From NCBI GenBank assembly GCA_027403435.1, contig DAHZDR010000179.1, positions 1 through 5,272 on the forward strand: a stretch of DNA of 5,272 nucleotides, given 5' to 3'. The notes beneath the pieces are model-generated. The model saw only the letters and a list, made by a program, of their open reading frames with translations. It did not search any database and was not told the origin of the DNA. Shown here one piece after another: positions 1 to 5,252 of the stretch. Position 1 is the stretch's first letter; each line of letters begins with the position of its first letter. Source of the stretch: Deltaproteobacteria bacterium. Its GTDB lineage: Bacteria > Desulfobacterota > Binatia > Binatales > Binataceae. The position numbers were made by a program, and so were the translations under genes.

Positions 1-41
1 CTCAACCGCCGCCGGGGCAAGCCCTGGAGGCGTGAATTTGG
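1..41. other. 3' flank of the CoA-transferase gene, no gene seen
   Basis: A short noncoding stretch downstream of the minus-strand stop codon. It contains an imperfect inverted repeat (12-18 with 21-27) that would form a small hairpin about 14 nt after the stop. No T-run follows on the minus strand, so a rho-independent terminator is not supported. The region is cut by the window edge. Confidence 0.4.
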
Positions 42-1259
42 TCAGATGACTTCGCCCTCGCGCAGCCGCGCGACGTCCTCCCAGGAATAACCCAGCAGTT
101 CGGTCAATATCAGTTCGGTATTTTCGCCGAGTTCAGGCGCCCGGCCACGCGGATTTCCCGGCGTTTTGCTGAGCATCACGGGCACGCCGACCAGTTTCGT
201 CGGACCGATTTCCGGATGCTCGTAATCGACGATATAGTCATTGGCCAGCGCTTGTTCGTCGTTCGGCAGGTCGTCGATCGAATTGACCCGGGTATAGATA
301 AAATCGCCGCCGCGCTTGAGGATGCCCATCCACTCGTCGCGCGGCTTGGTCGCGAAGGCCTGGTCCAGAATCGCGACGAGTTCGCGATGATTTTTGCCGC
401 GCTCACGGATTGAATTGAAGCGCGCGTCGTCGATCATTTCGGGCAGTCCGAGCGCGGCGCAAAAATCCTTCCAGTAACGGTCGGTCTGCAGCATCCCGAG
501 GCTCAGCCATTTGCCGTCGGCGCATCGGTAATGGTTCCAGAGCGGATTGAAGGCGTCGTCGCGGGTGGTTCGCGGAAACTCGTGGCCGAGGATGGTGCGG
601 CTCGAAACGTTGAGTCCCTGCAGCGCGATCATCGAACCCAGATGCGACGCGTTAACCTCCTGCCCGACGCCGTAGCGTTCGCGCGCGACCAACGCGGTCA
701 TCACGCCGTACGCCAGCATGATCGCGCCCATCTGGTCGGCGATGCCGCCGGTCAGGTAAATCGGCTCGTCGCTCGCGACACTCGCGATATTCATGATGCC
801 GGAGCGGGATTGGGCAAGGTAATCGAAGGACGGCTCCCCGCTATCGGCGCCATGAGGACCGTAGCCGGAGGAACTCGCGTAAATGATCTTTGGGTTTCGC
901 GCCGACAGGTCGGCGTATCCAAGTCCGAGGCGATCGGCGACGCCCTTGCGGAAATTCTGGACGAAAACGTCGCTCTTTTCCGCAAGCCGGCCGACGATCT
1001 CGATCGCTTCAGGCTTGTGCAAATCGAGCGTGAGGCTCTGCTTGTGGCGATTGTTCGCCTCGAAGTAGAAATTATGGCCGCTTTTCGCGGTCGCGGCGGA
1101 ACCGCCGATCGCAAAGATGGCGCGTCCCGGATCGCCCTTGCCGCGCTCCTCGATCTTGATCACTTCGGCGCCAAGGTCGGCGAGCATCGTGGTGGCGACC
1201 GGTCCTTGTTGCCAAATCGTCCAGTCGATAACCCTGATCCCGTTAAGCGGTGCGTCCAT
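42..1259 (-). CDS. CaiB/BaiF family (family III) CoA-transferase
   Basis: A 405-residue cytoplasmic enzyme expected to move CoA between a CoA-thioester and a free carboxylic acid through aspartyl-CoA mixed anhydride chemistry. The length fits the family (about 380-430). Visible features are the N-terminal GIRVIDWT strand and the LADLGAEVIKIE segment (residues about 26-37), the NNRHKQSLTLDL segment (about 69-80), DVFVQNFRKGVADRLGLG (97-114), the SSSGYG loop (129-134), and GGIADQMGA, where D175 aligns with the catalytic aspartate of formyl-CoA transferase and CaiB. The C-terminal half has the usual WLSLG and PRDEW segments and a late GVPVMLSKTPG motif. I chose ATG at 1259 because LNGIRVID follows within a few residues. 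An in-frame TTG at 1277 would add six unconserved residues. No Shine-Dalgarno sits at a good distance from ATG 1259. The acid substrate cannot be read from sequence: formyl, succinyl, carnitine-like, bile acid or aromatic acid are all possible. It stands alone and diverges from the purine cluster. Confidence 0.93.
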   Translation of the reverse strand: MDAPLNGIRVIDWTIWQQGPVATTMLADLGAEVIKIEERGKGDPGRAIFAIGGSAATAKSGHNFYFEANNRHKQSLTLDLHKPEAIEIVGRLAEKSDVFVQNFRKGVADRLGLGYADLSARNPKIIYASSSGYGPHGADSGEPSFDYLAQSRSGIMNIASVASDEPIYLTGGIADQMGAIMLAYGVMTALVARERYGVGQEVNASHLGSMIALQGLNVSSRTILGHEFPRTTRDDAFNPLWNHYRCADGKWLSLGMLQTDRYWKDFCAALGLPEMIDDARFNSIRERGKNHRELVAILDQAFATKPRDEWMGILKRGGDFIYTRVNSIDDLPNDEQALANDYIVDYEHPEIGPTKLVGVPVMLSKTPGNPRGRAPELGENTELILTELLGYSWEDVARLREGEVI

Positions 1260-1265
1260 ATTCGC

Positions 1266-1274
1266 TGTATAACA
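1266..1274 (-). promoter_or_regulatory. possible extended -10 element for a leaderless CoA-transferase transcript
   Basis: On the minus strand the sequence reads TGTTATACA, i.e. TGn followed by TATACA, matching four of six positions of TATAAT plus the TG extension. Transcription starting about 7 nt downstream would begin at or next to the ATG at 1259. That fits the lack of a usable Shine-Dalgarno. The matching -35 region (about 1288-1294) is poor. Confidence 0.25.
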
Positions 1275-1275
1275 C

Positions 1276-1315
1276 AAAAGCCGCCTAAGAGAACGCGCGG
1301 CGCAGGCGGATTTTT
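1276..1315. terminator. symmetric terminator-like hairpin in the divergent gap
   Basis: AAAA-G-CCGCCT (1276-1286) is mirrored by AGGCGG-A-TTTTT (1304-1315) around a 17-nt GC-rich loop. A 6-bp GC-rich stem flanked by an A-run on one side and a T-run on the other is the form of a bidirectional intrinsic terminator. The position is odd, because both neighbouring genes are transcribed away from it. The long loop and short stem make it a weak candidate. It could block readthrough, act as a promoter-region structure, or be chance. Confidence 0.3.
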
Positions 1316-1381
1316 CAGGGTCCGGAAGGCCGCTTGAGTTTGGCGGCTTATAGCCTAAGCTTATGAAATCAAAGCGCGCCG

Positions 1382-2101
1382 ATGCTGCGATATCTGCTTA
1401 ACTTTATTTTTCCGCCAAGCTGCGCCGGATGCGCGGCGCGGATGCCGATCGAAGCGGCGAATCGCGTCTGCGCGCCCTGTCTTGCGGGAATCGATCGCTT
1501 GCGTGAGCCGCTCTGCGCGGTTTGCGGCATTCCGGTCGGAGCGGACGGCGCATGGTGCGGGCGCTGCTCCGCCGCGCCGCCCCATTTCGGCCGCGCGCGC
1601 GCGATCGCCGCATACCGCGACGGCGTAGCGGAGGACGCCGGCGTGATCGGTTCGATTATCCGACGCCATAAGTACGGCCTCGATCAATCGCTCAGCCGGG
1701 CGCTGGCGGAATGCCTCGGAACCGGACTTCCGCTGGGCGATTCCGACTACGACCTGATCATTCCGGTGCCGCTTCATCGCAGCCGCTTGCGCTGGCGCGG
1801 CTTCAATCAGGCCGCGATGCTGGGCGCGACGGTGGCGCGGCGGCTGGCGCGTCCGCTGGACCTGACTAATCTGACGCGGCTGCGCGCGACGCCGCCGCAG
1901 ACCGCGCGCGACCGGCGCGAGCGCCGCCAGAATATCCACAACGCGTTCGCCGTGCGGCGACCGGCGCGAGTCGCGAATCGCAGCGTCTTGCTGGTTGACG
2001 ACGTAATGACGACCGGCGCGACGGCGGACGAATGCGCGCGCACGCTGCTGCGGGCGGGAGCGCGCCGCGTCGATGTGCTGACGCTGGCGCGCGTCTTATG
2101 A
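1382..2101 (+). CDS. comF: ComF family phosphoribosyltransferase-like protein with double zinc ribbon
   Basis: A 239-residue protein of typical ComF/GntX length (about 220-250). The N-terminus has four CxxC pairs, C14/C17, C30/C33, C45/C48 and C59/C62, forming the double zinc ribbon. The C-terminal type I phosphoribosyltransferase domain shows the family motif IIPVPLHRSRLRWRGFNQ (126-143), the QTARDRRERRQNIHNAF block (173-189) and the PRPP-binding loop VLLVDDVMTTGAT (202-214), so the PRPP site looks intact. In Bacillus and Haemophilus, ComF proteins are needed for uptake or handling of transforming DNA, but homologues occur widely in non-competent bacteria and the reaction is unknown. ATG 1382 is chosen because hydrophobic FIFPPSCAGC begins where the family begins; no clear Shine-Dalgarno precedes it. 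It heads the operon and its stop overlaps the next start as ATGA. The family call is firm; the function is not. Confidence 0.93.
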   Translation: MLRYLLNFIFPPSCAGCAARMPIEAANRVCAPCLAGIDRLREPLCAVCGIPVGADGAWCGRCSAAPPHFGRARAIAAYRDGVAEDAGVIGSIIRRHKYGLDQSLSRALAECLGTGLPLGDSDYDLIIPVPLHRSRLRWRGFNQAAMLGATVARRLARPLDLTNLTRLRATPPQTARDRRERRQNIHNAFAVRRPARVANRSVLLVDDVMTTGATADECARTLLRAGARRVDVLTLARVL

Positions 2102-2676
2102 GCGACGCGCGGCGCGAAAGCTGGGAGCGGCGTCATCGCGAAACGCGGGCCGGGGCGCCGGAACCGTCGGTGGCCGAGATGATCGCGATGTCGCCGCGCG
2201 GGCGGACGCTCGATTTGGCGGCGGGAACCGGACGCAACGCGCTGGCGCTGGCGCGGGCCGGCCGCGCCGTCGTGGCGGCGGACTATTCCGGCGCCGCGCT
2301 CGCCGAAATCGCTCGGGCGGCGGCGGCCGAAGCATTGCGGATCGAGCCGGTGATGGCCGACCTGACGGCCGGGCTGCCGTTTCGGGAAGCGCGCTTCGAC
2401 GCGGCGTTGAACGTGAATTTTCTCGAACGCGCGCTCATTCCGGAAATTATCCGGGTGCTCAGGCCGGGCGGCGCGCTGCTTTTCGACACCTTTCTGATTG
2501 ACGAAGCCGGAGCGGGCCATCCGCGCGATCCGCGCTTCACGCTCGGTCATTATGAATTGCGCGGCCTGTTGGGCGCGATGGAGCTGATGCGCTATCGCGA
2601 AGGTCTGGTGGAATATGCAAGCGGCCGGCGCGTCTGGCGGGCGACCGCGCTGGCGCGGCGGCGGGAACCGGGGTGA
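2098..2676 (+). CDS. class I SAM-dependent methyltransferase (TehB/Methyltransf_11-like)
   Basis: A 192-residue cytoplasmic methyltransferase with a Rossmann-like fold. Motif I is LDLAAGTGRNALALA (38-52), the SAM-binding glycine loop. An acidic residue at the end of strand 2, VVAADYS (D62), should contact the SAM ribose. ADLTAGLPF (87-95) fits the strand 3/motif II region. FDAALNVNFLERALIPEIIRVLRPGG (from 100) is strand 4 plus the post-motif helix, followed by LLFDTF (127-132). The PRDPRFTLGHYEL stretch after strand 5 resembles a group of small methyltransferases often annotated as tellurite-resistance TehB-like. The substrate cannot be inferred. The start at ATG 2098 overlaps the comF stop by 4 nt with no separate Shine-Dalgarno, which suggests translational coupling. 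An in-frame start further upstream at 2032 would sit inside comF and add residues with no family match, so I rejected it. Confidence 0.88.
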   Translation: MSDARRESWERRHRETRAGAPEPSVAEMIAMSPRGRTLDLAAGTGRNALALARAGRAVVAADYSGAALAEIARAAAAEALRIEPVMADLTAGLPFREARFDAALNVNFLERALIPEIIRVLRPGGALLFDTFLIDEAGAGHPRDPRFTLGHYELRGLLGAMELMRYREGLVEYASGRRVWRATALARRREPG

Positions 2677-3713
2677 TGGCGAAGCGGCTTACTTATAAAT
2701 CGGCGGGCGTCGATGTCGATTTGAAGGAGCGGCTGATTCCGCTGTTCGGCAAGCTCGCGCGGCGCACCGCCAGCGCGCGGGTGATTGGCGGAATCGGCGG
2801 ATTCGGCGCGCTGATCGGCATTGGCGACGCGGCGAAAATGCGCGCTCCCGTGCTGGTGGCGGGCGCCGACGGCGTCGGCACCAAACTCAAGATCGCGTTT
2901 GCGACCGGTCGGCACGACACGATCGGCATCGATTGCGTGGCGATGTGCGTCAACGACATCGTATGCCATAACGCGCGCCCGCTCTTCTTCCTCGACTATA
3001 TCGGCGCCGGCCAACTCGACTCCGGCGCCGCGCTGGCGATCGTCAAAGGAGTCGCCAACGGCTGCCAGATGGCGGGAATGGCGCTGGTCGGCGGCGAAAC
3101 GGCGCAACTGCCCGGAATGTACGCGGCCGGAGAATACGACCTTGCCGGCTTCGCCGTGGGAATCGCCGAACAGGCGGAAATTCCCAATCCGGCGGCGATG
3201 CGCGCGGGCGACGTGCTGATTGGACTGTCCGCCTCGGGCCTGCATTCGAACGGCTATGCGCTCGCGCGCAAGGCGCTGCTCGAGGTGGGCAAGCTCAAGC
3301 TCGGCAAGCGGATCGCGGAGCTGGGCTGCACGCTCGCGGAGGAACTGCTCCGTCCCACGAAGATTTACGCCCGGCTCGCGATCGAGCTGTTCGAACGTTT
3401 CCCGATACGTGGACTGGCGAATATCACCGGCGGCGGCGTAATCGAGAATCTGCCGCGCGTGATGCCGCCGAAGCTGCGCGCCGTGATTCGCCGCGGCGCG
3501 TGGCCGCAACCGCCAATCTTCGCCTTGATCGCGCGCACTGGAAAAATCGACCAGGCCGAGATGGATCGCGCGTTCAACAATGGCCTGGGGATGATCGCGG
3601 TCGTGCCGGCGGAAGCGGCCGACGCGGTGATTCGCCATTCGCGGCTTCGCCGGCAGCATGCCTACGCGATCGGCGAAGTGAAGCGCGGACGGCGCGGAGT
3701 GACATTCGTATGA
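2676..3713 (+). CDS. purM: phosphoribosylformylglycinamidine cyclo-ligase (AIR synthetase)
   Basis: PurM closes the imidazole ring, turning FGAM and ATP into AIR, ADP and phosphate in de novo purine synthesis. The protein is 345 residues, standard for the family. Motifs run in order: LTYKSAGVDVD (5-15), GGIGGFGAL (38-46), PVLVAGADGVGTKLKIA (58-74) with the ATP/metal-site acid D65, HDTIGID (80-86), MCVNDIV (90-96), PLFFLDY (102-108), ALVGGETAQLPGMY (136-149), LSASGLHSNGYAL (184-196), LLRPTKIY (224-231), ITGGGVIENLPRVMP (250-264) and a late FNNGLGM. The usual histidine of AHITGGG is N249 here. ATG 2676 shares one base with the methyltransferase stop; GTG 2673 (one residue more, 4-nt overlap) is equally readable. 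GGGA at 2663-2666 could serve as a ribosome binding site for either. Coupling to both neighbours is very likely. Confidence 0.97.
   Translation: MAKRLTYKSAGVDVDLKERLIPLFGKLARRTASARVIGGIGGFGALIGIGDAAKMRAPVLVAGADGVGTKLKIAFATGRHDTIGIDCVAMCVNDIVCHNARPLFFLDYIGAGQLDSGAALAIVKGVANGCQMAGMALVGGETAQLPGMYAAGEYDLAGFAVGIAEQAEIPNPAAMRAGDVLIGLSASGLHSNGYALARKALLEVGKLKLGKRIAELGCTLAEELLRPTKIYARLAIELFERFPIRGLANITGGGVIENLPRVMPPKLRAVIRRGAWPQPPIFALIARTGKIDQAEMDRAFNNGLGMIAVVPAEAADAVIRHSRLRRQHAYAIGEVKRGRRGVTFV
3696..3699 (+). promoter_or_regulatory. ribosome binding site for purN inside the end of purM
   Basis: GGAG followed by TGA lies 10 nt before the ATG at 3710 and is the clearest Shine-Dalgarno in the operon. 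It supports ATG 3710 as the purN start, which overlaps the purM stop as ATGA. Confidence 0.5.
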
Positions 3714-4405
3714 GCGGCGGGTCCGGCGCGGCCGGCGGCGGGCCGCGGCCCGCGGTCAAACTCGGCGTCCTGCTTTCGGGCGAAGGCACGAATTTGCAGG
3801 CGATTATCGACGCGATCGAGCGCGGACGGCTGCGCGCCGAGGTGCGCGTGGCGATTTCCAACAAGCCCCGGGCGCGCGGTCTGGAGCGCGCGCGCCGGCA
3901 CGGAATACCCGCCGAAACGATCGACCATCGGGGTTTCGCAAGCCGCGAGGAATTCGATCGGGCGCTGGTCGCCGCGCTGCGCGCCCACGACGTGGAACTG
4001 GTGATTTGCGCCGGCTTCATGCGGCTGCTTTCGCCGGTGATGGTGCGCGCGTTTCATGGCCGAATCATGAATATCCATCCCGCCTTGTGTCCCGCGTTTC
4101 CCGGCGTTGACGCCGTTCGCCAGGCGCTCGAATACGGCGTGCGCTTTAGCGGATGCACTGTGTTTTTCGTCGCCGAAGGCGTTGACGACGGCCCGATCAT
4201 CGCTCAAGCGGTCGTCCCGGTGGACCCAAACGACGACGAGACGGCGCTGGCGGCGCGAATTCATGCCGAGGAACATCGGCTCTATCCGCTGGCGATCCGG
4301 CTTTATCAGGAAGGCCGCCTCGAACTCGACGGGCGCGTGGTGCGGGTGCGCGATTTGCCGCCGCCGGCCACGCCGGGCGCGCCGATTAATCCCCGGCCGG
4401 AATGA
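3710..4405 (+). CDS. purN: phosphoribosylglycinamide formyltransferase (GAR transformylase)
   Basis: PurN moves a formyl group from 10-formyltetrahydrofolate to GAR, giving FGAR. The 231 residues slightly exceed the common 190-220, because of a glycine-rich N-terminal lead (about residues 1-15) and a proline-rich tail. The core begins VKLGVLLSGEGTNLQAII (16-33), whose GEGTN loop binds the GAR phosphate. It continues with ISNKPRARGLERA (49-61) and CAGFMRLLSPVMV (100-112). The catalytic set is complete: N121 and H123 in NIHPALCPAFPG, and D159 in GVDDGPII, equivalent to E. coli N106, H108 and D144 with the same spacing. The residue matching E. coli H119 is D134 (PGVDAVRQAL), a variant I recall from B. 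subtilis-type PurN proteins. The start at ATG 3710 overlaps purM by 4 nt and has a GGAG upstream. It is the folate-dependent enzyme, not the formate-dependent PurT. Confidence 0.96.
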   Translation: MSGGSGAAGGGPRPAVKLGVLLSGEGTNLQAIIDAIERGRLRAEVRVAISNKPRARGLERARRHGIPAETIDHRGFASREEFDRALVAALRAHDVELVICAGFMRLLSPVMVRAFHGRIMNIHPALCPAFPGVDAVRQALEYGVRFSGCTVFFVAEGVDDGPIIAQAVVPVDPNDDETALAARIHAEEHRLYPLAIRLYQEGRLELDGRVVRVRDLPPPATPGAPINPRPE

Positions 4406-4408
4406 CGC

Positions 4409-5089
4409 GTGCGCCTGACGGCGATCATCCCGATGCTCAACGAGGAGCGCGCGATCGCGGCGACGCTCGAGGCGCTGCGATCGGCCGCGCCGGAAGCGGA
4501 AATTATCGTCGTGGACGGCGCCAGCGCCGATCGCTCAGTCGAATTGGCGCGGCCACGCTGCGACCGGCTGATCGCGGGCGCGCGCGGACGGGCCCGGCAG
4601 ATGAACGCCGGAGCCGCGGCGGCCGGCGGCGACGTTTTCGTCTTCGTGCATGCCGATACTCTCGTCGGGCGCGGCTTTACGGACGAAATCGCGGCCGCGC
4701 TGGCGGATTCGCGGACGGTCGGCGGCCGCTTCGATATCGCCTTCGATCAAGCCGGCGGCGGTCTCGGGATGGTCGCGGCGATGATTAACCTGCGATCGCG
4801 CCTGATGCGCTCGGCCACGGGCGACCAGGCGATTTTCGTTCGTCGCGACGCTTTCGAGCGAATCGGCGGATTTGCGGAAATCGAGCTGTGCGAGGACGTC
4901 GATTTCGTGCGGAGGCTCAAGCGCCGCGGCGGCTTCGCGTGCGTGCGCGCGCGGGTTCTGACCTCGGCGCGGCGCTGGCGGAGCGACGGCGTGGCGCGGA
5001 CGATTCTCCGGATGTGGACGATCAAGGCGCTTTACCTGGCCGGAGCTTCGCCCGCATGGCTGAAACGTCATTACGCGGACTCGCGCTAG
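4409..5089 (+). CDS. TIGR04283 family glycosyltransferase (family 2, GT-A fold)
   Basis: A 226-residue GT2 protein of the group named as rSAM/selenodomain-associated transferase 2. It opens with AIIPMLNEE (5-13), then EIIVVDGASADRS (31-43) for nucleotide-sugar binding, GARGRARQMNAGAAAAGGD (57-75), and VFVHADT (78-84), where HAD carries the metal-binding acid. GGRFDIAF (105-112), the NLRSRL segment (127-132), TGDQAIFVRR (137-146), IGGF (152-155) and ELCEDVDFVRRL (159-170) follow, with a C-terminal TSARRWRSDGVARTILRMW region characteristic of this family. No transmembrane segment is evident. GTG 4409 is the first possible start, since an in-frame stop (TGA 4403-4405, the purN stop) lies directly before; GGAA 4399-4402 gives a weak ribosome binding site 6 nt upstream. 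The gap to purN is 3 nt. Donor and acceptor are unknown. The usual partner, a TIGR04282/DUF2064 protein, is not seen within the 183 nt downstream. Confidence 0.92.
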   Translation: MRLTAIIPMLNEERAIAATLEALRSAAPEAEIIVVDGASADRSVELARPRCDRLIAGARGRARQMNAGAAAAGGDVFVFVHADTLVGRGFTDEIAAALADSRTVGGRFDIAFDQAGGGLGMVAAMINLRSRLMRSATGDQAIFVRRDAFERIGGFAEIELCEDVDFVRRLKRRGGFACVRARVLTSARRWRSDGVARTILRMWTIKALYLAGASPAWLKRHYADSR

Positions 5090-5113
5090 GGAAGCTGCGC
5101 GCCAAGCCATCCG

Positions 5114-5149
5114 GTCATGCCGAGCGCCATGCTCTGTCATTCCGGGCGC
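5114..5149 (+). repeat. two imperfect copies of a 14-nt direct repeat
   Basis: GTCATGCCGAGCGC (5114-5127) and GTCATTCCGGGCGC (5136-5149) agree at 12 of 14 positions and are 22 nt apart. The second copy, read as TGTCATTCCGGGCGCAG, resembles an intergenic repeat of the TGTCATTCCGAGCG type that I recall from several unrelated bacterial genomes; I could not verify this. Confidence 0.45.
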
Positions 5150-5182
5150 AGTGAAGCGACTGTGTTGGAAATCAAGAATACG

Positions 5183-5252
5183 GGGTTGCCCACAGGGTCC
5201 ACAGGCGATGGGATCGCTGGCCGCGTCCGGCCTGTGGACTTGTGGGCAGCCC
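5183..5252. repeat. long inverted repeat with paired CCACA motifs
   Basis: The inner arms GTCCACAGGC (5197-5206) and GCCTGTGGAC (5230-5239) pair perfectly over 10 bp. A G·T wobble and one bulged G (5195) follow. The outer arms 5183-5194 and 5241-5252 then pair over 12 bp with a single G·T wobble, giving about 23 pairs around a 23-nt loop. The loop has alternative small hairpins (5205-5209 with 5213-5217; 5219-5222 with 5229-5232). No T-run follows, so it is not a standard intrinsic terminator. Each arm carries two CCACA units, one reading TTGCCCACA, which matches the DnaA box TTATCCACA at 7 of 9 positions. It could be a REP/MITE-like element, a rho-independent-like stop without a U-tract, or a protein-binding site. 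Confidence 0.6.

Larger units (their letters stand above)
1260..1381. promoter_or_regulatory. divergent intergenic region between the CoA-transferase and comF
   Basis: These 122 bases separate two divergently read genes, so promoters for both should be here. For the minus strand there is an extended -10 candidate, TG-T-TATACA (minus strand 1274-1266), ending 7 nt before the CoA-transferase ATG. For the plus strand, TTGAGT (1334-1339) resembles a -35, but no good -10 lies 16-18 nt further on. TATAGC (1349-1354) and TATGAA (1362-1367) are the nearest AT-rich hexamers and both are badly spaced. GCTTA/TAAGC (1346-1350 and 1356-1360) makes a small inverted repeat in this AT-richer segment, and TAAGCTTA (1356-1363) is a perfect palindrome. 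The region is inferred to be regulatory from its position; the exact promoters are uncertain. Confidence 0.5.

Noticed and set aside
12..27. Hairpin downstream of the CoA-transferase as an intrinsic terminator
   Set aside because: The stem has an A-C mismatch on the transcript strand and no U-run follows.
531..1337. 268-codon plus-strand frame opposite the CoA-transferase
   Set aside because: It lies antisense to a firmly identified gene, and its protein is Arg/Ala/Asp-rich without motifs. Long antisense frames are expected in GC-rich coding DNA.
1807..2550. 247-codon minus-strand frame opposite comF and the methyltransferase
   Set aside because: It spans two confident plus-strand genes and encodes low-complexity Arg-rich sequence.
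2592..3659. 355-codon minus-strand frame opposite purM
   Set aside because: purM is unmistakable on the plus strand; the antisense product is rich in Arg, His and Ala and resembles no family.
3500..3709. Upstream extension of purN into purM
   Set aside because: The frame is open, but the extra residues have no PurN similarity, while ATG 3710 has a GGAG upstream and forms a normal ATGA overlap.
4402..4788. 128-codon plus-strand frame from ATG 4402 overlapping the glycosyltransferase
   Set aside because: The product is Arg/Gly-rich shadow sequence; the GTG 4409 frame carries all GT2 motifs.
1601..4799. Three GCGATCGC palindromes (1601-1608, 4451-4458, 4792-4799), like the cyanobacterial HIP1 octamer
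   Set aside because: Three copies in coding sequence of a GC-rich genome with common GAT/ATC and CGC codons are too few to claim a genome-wide repeat, and nothing else suggests cyanobacteria.
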